A DNA stretch of 64,000 nucleotides from Gordionus sp. m RMFG-2023 (Eukaryota > Nematomorpha > Gordioida > Chordodea > Parachordodidae). The DNA lies in assembly GCF_954871325.1 (NCBI RefSeq), contig NC_088775.1, positions 40,773,561 through 40,837,560 on the forward strand, read 5' to 3'. Below the pieces are notes generated by a model. That model had not been told where the DNA came from, made no database searches, and saw only the letters and a list, made by a program, of their open reading frames with translations. A program made the translations under genes and the position numbers. Each line of letters opens with the position of its first letter. Within the stretch, counting starts at the first letter, position 1. Shown here in pieces: positions 45,860-57,750 of this stretch.

Positions 45860-47240
45860 TCACCTTCCCCAATCTTTTCTTTCCCACTACCAGTTCCTTA
45901 AAAAGTTTTAAATGGTATACCATTCTTTTCTAGCACAAAAAATATAAAACTAAACTCAAGTTTAAAAAAATAATAAAAAATAATGGCAATATTAATTTAT
46001 AGTCACCACTAGGGTTTTAGAACTTTTTTCTAATATCAAAAACTTTACTAAGCTCAAAACAAAGTTCGTAAAATTTTTCAAATTTTTATTTATCTCATGG
46101 GTTAAAATGGAATGACAGTGATAACTTATTACTAGACCCAAACTTACTACTGGGCTCAACATAAATATATATATTTTTAATATTTCTACATTTTAACGCA
46201 AGAAATTATAAAAAGTAATCTCAATGGGAATCTCTCTATGAAATCAAAGGTTTTAGAAAATTTTTTTAGTATCAAAACTTTTAACTAGTCTCATACCAAA
46301 GTTTTTAAAAAAATTTTTATTTTAATTTTTCTAATGAAACAAAATAGAATAGCAGTGTGAATTTACTAGCCCCAATGGTTTTAGAACTTCTTTCCAATAT
46401 TATGAACCTTTTTGGGTTTAAAACATAAATATATAATTTTTTTATTTTACATTTTACGCGGAGGTTTAAAAATCTCAGCAACTAGAAATTTCTTTATCAA
46501 CTCAAATGTTTTAACATCTTTTTACTATAAAAAACTTAACTAGACTTAAAAAAATTTAAAATAAAATTCATAATTTTTTTCCTCGTGCGGTAAAATATAA
46601 TGGCAGTGCAAATTTATTACTAGCCCCAAAAGATTTAGAACACCTTTCTATTATCAAAAACTTTTAACTTAACTTAAAACAAATTTTTAAAAAATTTTCA
46701 TAATTTTTTTCCTTGAAGTTTTAGAATATCTTTCTAATATCAAAAACTTTTAACTAGGCTTAAAATAAATTTCTACAAAATTTTCATATTTATTTTTTTC
46801 CTGGTAGATTAAAATATTACAGCAGTGCCAGTTTATTACTAGACACAAAGGCTTAAGAACATCTATCTAATATCATAAACGTTTTACTAGGTTAAAAACA
46901 AATTTTTAAAAAATTTTCTATTATTACTAGACCCAGAGGATTTAGATTATCTTTTTACTATAAAATACTTTTACCTAGGCTTAAAACAAAATTTTTAAAA
47001 AAAATCATAATTATTTTTTCTCGTGGGGTAAAACATTATATCAGTGCTAATTTATTACTAGACCTAAAAGTTTTAGAACACATTTCTAGTGTCATAAACT
47101 GTTAACTAGGTCCAAAACAAAATTTTAAAAAATTTTCTTTTTTTCCTCGTGGAATACAATATAATGGCAATGCCAATTTATTACTAGAACCAATTATTTT
47201 AGAACATCTTTCTAATATTAAAAATTTTAAACCCGGATTA
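45860..47240. repeat. Degenerate tandem array, ~130-150 bp unit, about nine copies
   Basis: Each unit holds tttattactaga(c)cc, gttttagaacatctttctaa, tatcaaaaacttttaactag, caaatttttaaaaaattttc and tcctcgtggggtaaaat in this order. Anchors 'tttattactag' lie at 46614, 46832, 47051 and 47178 among others. Copies differ by many substitutions and some partial deletions, so the array is old. Confidence 0.82.
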
Positions 47241-47297
47241 CAAACTAGTTTAATTTATTTTGTTGACCCAGCAAGCCGACCGAGTAGACCGACCCAG

Positions 47298-49419
47298 CAG
47301 CGTCTACATGGCAGAAAATTTTATGGAGGCAAACCCCCCTAAAAAATCATCCGATACCCCCCTCCCAACTTTCAGTTACCTTCGGCCGTCATATTCGCTA
47401 AACCTCTAATAGTGATTTTGATAAAAAGAATCTTATGTTTAGCTACCACTTATAATATGACAACAAAATTTTATTTACATCCTTTCAGGCCTATTTAGGC
47501 TAAACCCCAATTAATTTTTTGTTGGTTATAATCAGTGTCGTTTAAGTAATATAGCGTGTTTTTTCAGTAGAGATAGCTTAATCGCGCTACTTTAGAAAAA
47601 AATAATAGTTATAGAAATAGCTGGTTACTAATATGGAAAGTAGCGAATACACATAAAAATTATTGAAATATATTTATTATTAATTCTATAATCATATTCT
47701 TTTTATATAATATAATTTTTTTTTTGAATTTTATATTTAAAAATCTCCATTATAAATCTAGTTTTTAAAATAAATTGAAATGTAGACGATAGAGATTAAT
47801 ATTGAAAAAATTTAGGTACAGATCATATCAACAAATAATTTCCCTGGAAAATGATGATGATATAGAATTTTCTTTTCCTGATCTCGCAAAATATTTTAAT
47901 CTCGATAAAAAAAAATTAACATAGGGTATAAATTTATGGTATACCGAAGGTTTTATCACAAATATGACTACTAGTAGCATCAACGAGATGAAAGTAATAT
48001 TAAAATTTAATATCAATTTGTAAAGCCCAATCTTTAATTTTAAAATAAAATTTGAATCAAGCTGTATCTTTAATATTTGAGAAAGATGAGTTTATTTGAA
48101 AATATTTTTAGGCCTAGTTCAAACATATAAGATATTAATCAAGAACTATATTATAAATTAAAAATTACAATAAATAATTAATATTAAATTTTCATTTTAT
48201 CATCAGACTCAATATTTTATAAATTATTACCTGGATGTTAAACGTGTTTAAAATTAACAATATCTTGATTTTATAAAAACATGCTAAAAAAATACTTATT
48301 GAAATAAGTATTTTTAGATTTTAAACAATTTTAGTGAAATAGATAAAATGTTAAAGGATGTTGACCTGGCCAGTCAGCAAGCATGGCCATTTAAGGCACT
48401 TATCCCCTACATAATTTTTATTTTAACTATTACTATTATAATTTTAGACACATTAAAAGAGATGATTTTTTTGGAATAAATAGTATTATTTAAAATCTTT
48501 TAGACGCATTTTTTTAAATCTATAAATAATCAAATGACAATTTTTGATGATTTTTCTTATATAAAAAATATATGTTAAATTTAATATTGCATTGCCCTCA
48601 AGTGCTAGGATTGAACGATTATTTGATTATAGATTATACTTTTTGATCGACGCGCTCTAGGTAAGATGACAGTATGGAAATGTTATTATTTGGGATGCGA
48701 TAAAAAATAAATAAATTATATATATTTTTTAAATTTTAGTCATTTTTATTTGTAGAAAAAGAGATGCGTAAAAAATATTTTAAAAAAATTCAAGGAAGAG
48801 TTGCTTGGGTCTCTCCATTGGGATTGATCATTAAATGAGAAGAAAATATAATCTAGGAATAGTTAATAACTTGATGTTTGCTAATTATTAAATAAAGAAT
48901 ATAGTTAAAATTTGTTTACCTACTGAAAATCTTATTTTTAATAATAATATTTAAAGTATTTTGCTAAAATTTTAAATGATTTATTATATCCTTAACTGAT
49001 ATATAGGAACTGAAATTTATTATTTAAAATATAATATATATTATTAACCTCTATACTTTTAGAAAATTATCAAATAAGCATAATATTAATATTTTAAGTG
49101 TGAAATTGCAAAATAATATAATAAATAAATAAAGAGGCTTAAAATTCAAAAAGAAAAAATTATTGATAAACAGATCACTTTTTAATTCATTTGTCAGAAT
49201 AAGATCAACAATAAACATCATATCACATAAGTTATTGGATTCAAAAAGAATATAAATCAAGTGATAGACTACCCCTCAAAAATAAATACCTATCCCCCAA
49301 AAATTAATGCCTACCCCCAAAAAATTAATATCAACCCGCAGAATTAATACCAACCCCCAAAAATGCCAATATATTTTGGAGGCATTTGTCTCCTACCCAC
49401 CCCGGCCATGTAGACACTG
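47298..49419. mobile_element. hAT-like element of the cagcg(t/a)ctacatg family, 2.1 kb
   Basis: Ends cagcgtctacatgg and the complement of ggccatgtagacactg. Duplications cgacccag (47290-47297) and cggcccag (49420-49427) agree 7/8. Subterminal C-rich stretches (aaaccccc, ctatcccccaaaaa) at both ends match 52947-53477. No transposase is recognised. The frames at 47828-48016 and 49051-49260 (minus) have no domain. Confidence 0.78.
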
Positions 49420-49630
49420 CGGCCCAGCAAGTCGACCCAGAAGATGACCTAGCAAGTCGACATAGCAGGTCAACCCAGCAAGCCAACCTGGGTCGGCTCA
49501 ACAAACCCAATGGGTCGGGTTGGGTCGTGGTCGATATTTCTACGCAGACTCAGGGTGGGCCAAATTCTACGACTTCGACTTGGGTTCTTGGTCGAAAAAA
49601 AACTAACCGGTTAACAACACTAGGTGAGGT

Positions 49631-50790
49631 GACAAGTACCACAATCATAAAATGCTTTATTATAGCTAAATTTTTTTTGAAAAGTCTATTACATGTGATT
49701 ATGAATCGGAGAATGATATAACACTAACTGACAACGAAGAAGATGAATTTGATCCCATATTTTAGAATATGCGTTACATTATGATGATGCTAGCTGTCAT
49801 AGAATATTGGATGATCAATACATTTGTAATTAAATAATGGAAGTAATTAATTCAAAATTTTTAATTAATCTTCTTATTTATAGAAGGTTATGAAAGCTCC
49901 GAGAATAACGAAGGGAATCTAGATAAATCTGATCATTTAATTACAAAAAATCTAGCTCTTAATGGTTGTTATACAATTTTTGAATATGCTCATGATCATC
50001 TAATTTCCCAAGATTCACTAAGAAAGAATATAGTAGAAAAGGAACTATTTATTCCAGAGTCTAGCCAGACTCTGATCACAAAATATTTTTATCACGTTGT
50101 GACCGGTTTTTACGAATATTAGAATAATGACCCCTCAAATGTATAGAATAAATTTTATTCACAAAACAAGAAAAAATATTTTATAATCAAAAACCAAAAA
50201 AACAAAATAGTAATCATTTTACAATATTTCGCTTCCCTTTTATAGGGAAGCGCATAAATATCATTTCATAATGATTCAATAAAATTTAATTTCTATTTCT
50301 AAAAATAAAATAAAGCAAAATATTAAAATACGGTTTCATAATGAACCTGCACAATTTATTTATTAATATACGCGCAATAAATATTTTTCAAAAAATTATC
50401 AAATATGTCACTCATTCATGACAATTTTAATTAAATCTTACATTATTTTATAATAATTGTGATGCCAAGTATCATAAACATATGAAATGTTATGTAAACA
50501 AAGCATTAATAAACTTTCATTCCAGCATAACCTGTTAATAAATTTACAATGAAAGCTCTGAAATGGTGAAGGGAATCTAGAGATCTGATAATTTAATCTA
50601 AAAAAAATCAAGCTATTTATGGATATACCTTTTTTGAATAGGCGCAGGATAATCCAAGGGAACATGATTCATTAAGAAAGCTAGAGAATATAATAAAAAT
50701 AATTAACCATCAGTCTTTGATAACTCTTATCACAAAATATTTTTATTATATCTTACATTATTTTATAATAATTGCGATGCATGTATGTAT
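49631..50790 (+). pseudogene. Tigger-like element, downstream part with repeated 3' block
   Basis: Starts with the continuation NEVTSTTIIKCF. It then reads ITLTDNEEDEFDPIF and later ESSENNEGNLDKSDH before decay. The block containing gaaagctc(c/t)ga(g)aa..gaagggaatctag occurs at ~49888, ~50550 and again at ~52828, indicating internal duplication of the 3' region. No long frame remains. Confidence 0.6.
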
Positions 50791-50798
50791 AATAAAAT

Positions 50799-52688
50799 CA
50801 GGGGCGTCATTAGCCTTTACAATCTCAAACAATACAAGACATTTCTAAATATAATATTTTTTAATACAAAATATTTCCATTTATTACAATATTAAATATT
50901 TTCCATTGCTAATATAAAAAAATTTTTGTCTAAAGAATTACAAGTGATAAAAAAGGTTAACCTCATTGATAATGGTTTTTAAAAACTGCGTAGGGCGATA
51001 TAATTCTTAGCAACCTACATTGATAAAATGTCATTAACTAATATAACGTTGTGTTACCAATTTAGATAATGTTTTATAGAATTGACTAATAAGGATATAT
51101 TTGTAGGTCTGACCAAATCAATAATTCTTGAAGAGGATAATATAAACGACTAATCCAAATCTAAGACTATATGGTGGTTAGACCTAGAGGATATTATGAA
51201 GCTAGATAATTAATCAAGAAAATCATTGAGAGATATTAAATTTCTAAAAGATTATCTTTCATTTTTAATGATATATAAACGACGAGAGAGTTGAACATTA
51301 TTGTTCGTCTAAATATGCAATCAAATGCTCTCAGCAGCAGAAGTAATAATCTTAAATTACATAGCCACACAAATAATAGATGCTGGTTAATTTGCAGTCA
51401 TAATCATGACACTCACTACGTAAACTCTTATCAGAATTTATTATGTTATATAAATTGATATAACAAAAACACTAAAAATCTTTAAAAGAAATAATCATGC
51501 AAATATAATGAAGCCTTGATTTACACGGCAAGGATGCAATATTAGAAATGAAACATTTTGCAATTATAAAATATTGACCAGAGTGATATGTTGAGCACTT
51601 AAGTATTTATATATTATTGTCGCACCTCCTCTAGTTAGTAATCTTAAAATAATAGTCTTTTGTAATAATATCAAAAATATACACGTATTATAGATTAACT
51701 CAAAACTGTTTTATATAGAAGAAAAAAATAATTTTCCTAAAAAAACGTAAAAAAAAGAGAAGGAAAGATATCTAACTAGATAACATCCATTGTGGGATGA
51801 ATAATAAGATGTTTAACTTTTAATAATATTTTTAAATAAATAGAGGGCGTTAAAAAATTGTAAATTGTTACTTATATTTATTATTAAAAGCATTTATTAG
51901 TAAAATTTATTAAAATATTAACTATAATATATTCTATAACTGACAAATACGTTAGTAAAAGTGGCATTTTGCCTAATATTTTATTCAATTTTATAAAATA
52001 GAGGATTATCAACTATATGTCTACTTATTTTTTATAGAGAAATCTCTTATACTATTTGGGCCTTGAAAATATTTTTAGAAAGAGGCATGTTAATTAATAT
52101 TAAAAATGAATAATATAGTTGATTAATGATATTGAACTCGGCAAATTACAATATTAAATTTATTAATTAATAAATGATTATATTTATTTAATTAGGGTTA
52201 TAAAATAATTTAAATAATAAAAATTAATTAAGCTTCAACTGTTAATGCTAAATTAATATTTAGACATTATGAATGATATTGATATTCTATTTTTAACACA
52301 GAATTTGATTACAAGCTGACAGTGAAAATATAATTTATATGTATTAACCTTATCTAATAAATAAAATTGCACTCATTTAATAAAAATTTATATAGTCTAA
52401 TTAATTTTTAAATAATAAAATATAATTTATATGTATTAATATAATGTAATAATTAAAATAGCACTCATTTAATAAAAATTTAGAGAATCTATGAAAAAAT
52501 CAAATCTATATATAATAATTAATAGAAGTAGAAAAAGAAATCGTTCAGGGGGCTATCAAAAAATTAAGTTTTAGTTCAAGGGGATATTAGATAGCCATTA
52601 AGAAAAATTTTTTTTTTGCTTCAGGTGGTTATTCAAATATTTTAGGGTGCTATAGCCCCTACGCACCCCCCCCCCAGTGACGCTACTG
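50799..52688. mobile_element. hAT-like element of the caggggcgtc family, 1.9 kb
   Basis: Ends caggggcgtcattagcc and the complement of cagtgacgctactg, with perfect 8-bp duplication aataaaat (50791-50798, 52689-52696). It is closely related to 57751-59783 along most of its length. No transposase domain is seen. Confidence 0.9.
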
Positions 52689-52946
52689 AATAAAATAAGT
52701 TCAAATAAAATATTATGTTAACAAAACATTAATATCTTTCACTCCGACATGGCCTGTTAATACATTAACATTTATAATATTAGAATTCATAAGTTTATTT
52801 TTAAAAGATTAGTTTAATTTGTAGAAGATAATGAAAGCTCCGAAATGGTGAAGGGAATCTATAGATCTGATAATTTAATCTAAAAAAATCAAACTATTTA
52901 AGGATATAGTAAAAAAATTATCTTTAATAATCATATTATGTATATG

Positions 52947-53477
52947 CAGCGACTACATGAAAGGGGGGGGGGGGTTAGGAACAGTTTGCATCCTATTTTT
53001 TGAGGGGGTAGTCGGCTGGGGGTAGAATAAATTTTTGGGGGGTTATCTATTAAATTTTGAGATCAAATAGGACAAAATTTATTGCTGTAAAAATTAATAC
53101 TTTTATTTTAAACCTATTATAATAATTCATCAACCAAATATATATATTGCAAACAATCATAGACATTATTTTCCAAATAAAAATTTCTGCTATCCTTACA
53201 AATGTAATTTATAAGGTTTAGACATTTTCAGCAATCACATAATGCTATAATAATGAATTCATTGTAAATGATGGGGGTTTTAATTGAATTTATTATCTAA
53301 AGAATAACTCCTTTATATTCACAAAATGTCGATAGTTGTAAAGATAAAATAATTTAAGTTATTCTTTTTAAATTTTCTGAAAGAGTATAATTATAATTAA
53401 AAGGTGAAATTAGTGGGGTAGGCATAGGTTTTTGAAAGGAGTTTGCATCCAGGGAAAATCCTGTCATGTAGAAGCTG
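52947..53477. mobile_element. Short hAT-like element of the cagcg(t/a)ctacatg family, 531 bp
   Basis: Ends cagcgactacatga and the complement of ctgtcatgtagaagctg, with perfect 8-bp duplication tgtatatg (52939-52946, 53478-53485). It contains long G-runs near both ends. This is the uninterrupted reference copy for the split element beginning at 55738. Confidence 0.92.
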
Positions 53478-54036
53478 TGTATATGTAAAATAATTTCAAA
53501 TCAAATATCACGTGAATTAAAACAAAACACTTTTAATAAACTTAAATTTTCAGGCCTAGCCGGCTTTTTAATATTTATGTTTTCTTAATTGGCCACTAGA
53601 TACTTTAAAAAATCAAAATAAATTGAATATCTTTATTGTATAATAATATATGAAGTTTAATCAAAAGTAGTATTTATTAAAAGAATTGTTTGAATTTCGA
53701 ATAATCCTAGTATAATTCTTGATATTTACTTTAGAAGAATCAAGTTTCATATGTTTATACAAGATAAATTTTTAAAATTTATGTTTTTTATACGTTTTAA
53801 AATTTATTCAAATTTAAATATATAGTTATTACGTTAATTAAAAATTGTATTTATTACAAATTTGATGGGTTATATGCTTAAAATATATATAGATGATAAA
53901 TATTTTTATAAAAACACAAACTGATTTTTAATAAACAAATTATTGATTTTTAATCGTATAATTGCAAATAATCGGATAATTGCGAAATTTTTAAATATTT
54001 TAGTCCTAAGCTTTCGCAATTAAACGGTTTTGATTG

Positions 54037-54823
54037 TATTAATCCCTATAAAGATACAAAATAATTTAATTAAAATTAAATTACACCTATATTTCTGAAA
54101 TTTAGTCTGACCGGGGTATAAAGGATAATTTGGTAATGGTGAGGTAGAGAATCTAGAATAAATAAGAATACAACAAAAGGCACACTATAATTATTACTTT
54201 ATTTTCCCATAAACCTGGCCAAATTTAATACAATGTACAAATTTTCGTAAAAAAAATGTATTAAAAGTAAAAAGCAAAACATAAACAAATATCAAATAAC
54301 TCAAGTTAATAGAAAAAGTTTCGAAAGATAAAAGTCCTATATACACAAAAAATCCCACCTCTTTATATGTTTTTAGATTAATTATGGGTGCTAATATTAA
54401 TAGGCTATGACAACATCGAGAAAAGGTTGCTTAGGAACAACTCCCTTAATTACACACAAATATCAACGTGGTATAAAATATGTTCACATAAAACAACACC
54501 CTTTGTTTATTAAAGAAAGCAATTAAATCCTTCTTTCTCTCTTCTCTTCTCTTCTCTTCTCAAAGATTATACATTTTTGAAGCTAGCTAATTGGTCTCTT
54601 CAAACATTATTTGCCTTTATTCGTAATTTTCTCATATTTGCCATAACTAACGAAGGGACAAAACATAGTATTGTTTTTATTATTTAAATAAACTTCTATA
54701 ACTATTCTTGAATCATACCTTTTTTGAAGCGTGCCAATTCATATTCCCGAGAAATATTCTCCTTCATTCATGCTTCACTTACTAATTGTTCTGCATACCA
54801 AGCAAAAAGACGCGTTCGTTAAT
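54037..54823. other. Intergenic sequence
   Basis: AT-rich, with a ctctt microsatellite at 54537-54561. No gene is recognised. Confidence 0.6.
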
Positions 54824-55018
54824 CAGTGGCGTCACTAGCCTTTACAATCTCAGAGGGCTCAAATAATATTTTTTGATTATTTTCAAAATATCCTTTATTC
54901 TTAATACAAAATTACCTTTTTTAGCTAACATTATCTATAATCAAAATTTTGAGGGTGCTCTGAATTTTTCAAGGGGCTCGAGCATCTGCACCCCCCTCCC
55001 CCTCTAATAAAGCTACTG
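54824..55018. mobile_element. MITE of the caggggcgtc family, 195 bp
   Basis: Ends cagtggcgtcactagcc and ataaagctactg. Flanks tcgttaat (54816-54823) and tccctaat (55019-55026) agree 6/8. It shares tttacaatctcagrgggctc and cccctc-rich ends with 57751-59783, so it is an internal-deletion derivative. Confidence 0.82.
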
Positions 55019-55026
55019 TCCCTAAT

Positions 55027-55729
55027 TTTATTATCTAGATTCTATATCTATTTCATGGCTCTAAATTGGTCTATCGGACAATATTCGCTATTTATGATAT
55101 TTTTTATATTGCATATTGCTTGTGTATATAATTTTTTATTTCTCGTTTTTTTCCAGCTTTAATTGGTCTAGAAAAATTAGCTGCTGAAAATAATTTCAAC
55201 CATTGAGATATATAATATTGATAATATTTTTTAAAATTACTTCTGAGCCCCAAACATAAATTATATTTTTCTTTTTAGAATTTGACTCACCAAAAGGCCA
55301 TTTATTATTTCTCTCTATTTAGATTCATTATAATTTTATTTATCATTTCCAAGTTCAACTCAAATTATATTTTTCTTTTAATCTGACCCCCACCCCCATG
55401 AGGCCATTTGTTATTCCTCTCTATTTATAATTCCCAGATTTCACCCTCCACTCCTGAAGCAGCGTGAATAAACATTCACTAGAAGAAACCCGCCTTTAAA
55501 AATTTATATTAATTCCCTTAAAAAAATAATTAATGCCTTGGACGGCTATATTCTTACATTATTAATTGCAAGTTTTAAAATGGTTCCCTTCATATATTAT
55601 GGAAAGAATAACTTAAAATATCATTATTCTACTACAATACAAACTATCAAAAAATTGTGAATGTGAAAGGATAATTTTTTAGAATGTGATATAAATTGTT
55701 TTCCCTCATCTACGATGGCAGCATTATTA
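55027..55729. other. Intergenic sequence with a ~100-bp direct duplication
   Basis: Blocks at 55262-55325 and 55362-55430 share ttatatttttctttt and aggccattt(a/g)ttatt(t/c)ctctctattta. Otherwise featureless. Confidence 0.6.
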
Positions 55730-56361
55730 TAATGTATCAGCGTCTACATGACAGGACTGGATGCAAACCCCCTTCAAAAACCTATGCATACCCCCCTAAA
55801 AAATTTCTGATTTTTAATTTCCACTTTTTAATTATAATGATACTCTTTCAGAAAATTGAAAAAGAAGAACTTAAATTATTTTATCTTTACTACCAACTAT
55901 CGACATTTTGTGAATATAAGGGAGTTATTTTTTAGATAATAAATTCAATTAACCCCGTTATTTACAATGAATTTCATTATTATAGCATTATGAGCTTGCT
56001 TAAAATGTCTAAACCTTTTTAATTATATTTGAAAGGATAAGAAAGTTTTATTTGGAAAATAATGTCTACATAGGCGTAGCCAGTTTCCTAAGGGGGGGAG
56101 GGTAAAAATTACTGGGGCTTCGCCCCCAGCCCCTATTTTGGGTGGGGCTTCGGCCGTGTTTAGTCTATATATAGGCATAAAATATTTTTACAAGATAGGA
56201 GGTTAATTTTAATAAAAAAACATAAGCCTGCAACAAATATGAAATATATTTTTATTCGTTTATATAAAATGTAATAAATTACTTGTATATACATATAAAA
56301 GCATGGTAATAATTTATTCCAACAAGTATAAGAAATTTATTTATAAAAAGTAAGTAGACAT

Positions 56362-56740
56362 TGTTGTAGCCGTTAAAAAAGAAGAAATAAATTTAATATA
56401 ATATACTAAATGTCAGTAATTTTCTGATATTAATAATTAATTTTTCCTTGGGGATAATGGATTGGGGTTGTGAAGGGGAAGGATTTTGGTGGAGATCACC
56501 TGATGCAATTGTTGTTGTGAAGAAAGGACAAGGATATCGAGACTGAACGAAGAAACAAAATGATTATATAATTATAATAATAATATATTGATTGTTTTAG
56601 ATATATTAGATGACTGTTTTGGATACATTATATTAATATATGGATATTAAATATTACACATTGAATTGAGATTGGTAAATTAATAAATATTAACCATTGA
56701 ATGAAGATTAGGAAATGAATTTGTAAGTGGGAGATTCAAT
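56362..56740 (+). repeat. Left long terminal repeat of the 56362-62167 fossil
   Basis: Matches 60971-61260 plus 62083-62167. Fossil part. Confidence 0.75.
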
Positions 56741-56741
56741 A

Positions 56742-57742
56742 ATGGTGACTGATGACCTCAGGATAAGAAGTTCTGGTAAGTTAAACACAATGCAATTATT
56801 ACTATATGATGTGTCAGAAAGAAGTGTGGGGAAAATAAGATTTTTATATGGGTAGAGATTAAGGGATTTTAGCATTTTGTTTTAGATATTTGGCAAATAA
56901 GGAATATGATAGAAAGTATGTAATGAGTATTAGGACTGAAAATGAAAATAAAATTATGAATTTTATATATATATATAATGTATAATAATTATACATGAAA
57001 ATGGCTTACTGTTGAGGGTTAATGATATTTGATTCATTTTGGCCCATTTAAGACAATAATATTTCTGGTATTATATGTCTGAATTTAATTTTTACATCCA
57101 ATGTTTGACAATAAGTTATTGTCTTATTATTTGGTAAGCCTTAAGACTCATTGAATGGAGAATAGGTTTCAATAAGCCGGAAAACAGACCTCACGTTATG
57201 CAGGACAGAAAGGATTGCTGAATATTTAAATGTTGGGGAATTATAATGAGCAGAGATATATATGTAAATATAGGGTTAAAAAAATATTAAATTGGTGATT
57301 GTAAGTGTGATTAATATATAAATTTGTGTAATTGAGAGTTAATGAAAATATATATAGAAGTGGATTTTTATAATAAAATATTTGTTATATAATTATTCAT
57401 TTTGGGTTTTTAAAGTGAAGGACATGTGTGGAATGGCTTATTATTAATAAATGTTACCATATTGTGGATGTGATCCAGTTTCAATTAAGGTTGATAGATT
57501 ATTAAGGGACCTATTGTGGGTATGTTAATGTTGTTGGTAATTTGAATTACACATATGATATATTCAATTATAAATGATAAACATATATAGGATACATTAA
57601 AAGGAATGTTATATGAAGCATAAATGGTAAACATTTAGAATTAATAGGAATGATATCATTGGTGAAAATATGAGGTAATGTGTCTGCAGGGTTATTTAAT
57701 AACATTATGAAATACATTGAAATTAAAGGAATTGAGTTATGA
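56742..57742. other. Interior of the 56362-62167 fossil
   Basis: AT-rich, G-richer on the + strand than its surroundings. No reading frame of note. Confidence 0.5.
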
Positions 57743-57750
57743 TAAAAGTC

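Larger units (their letters stand above)
41936..49622. mobile_element. hAT-like element, 7.7 kb, inserted in the Tigger transposase
   Basis: Ends tagtgttgttaaat and ggttaacaacacta. Flanks aatgaggg (41928-41935) and ggtgaggt (49623-49630) both derive from aatgaggt, an 8-bp target supported by the Tigger protein reading through as NEVTSTTIIKCF. Both subterminal regions are GC-rich and full of gggtcggcttgctggg / gacccagcaag motifs (41955-42120, 47260-47297, 49420-49560). It contains other element ends at 42232 and 43921, a fold-back at 44565-44800, a satellite-like array (45860-47240) and a nested element (47298-49419). No transposase is recognised. Confidence 0.72.
40766..54036 (+). mobile_element. 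Pogo/Tigger-like (Tc1-mariner superfamily) element, split by three later insertions
   Basis: A degraded CENP-B/Tigger transposase reads on the + strand (41030-41935, resuming after 49630). Candidate ends are cactggtgccgaattaattg (after TA, 40764-40765) and the complement of caattaaacggttttgattg (before TA, 54037). Without insertions at 41936-49622, 50799-52688 and 52947-53477 the length is ~3.1 kb. Ends are weakly matched, so the outer limits are tentative. The transposase identity is firm. Confidence 0.65.

Noticed and set aside
49386-49721. 111-residue open frame on + strand
   Set aside because: It spans the GC-rich end of one transposon, a target duplication and the start of the Tigger continuation; only the last part reflects an old transposase.
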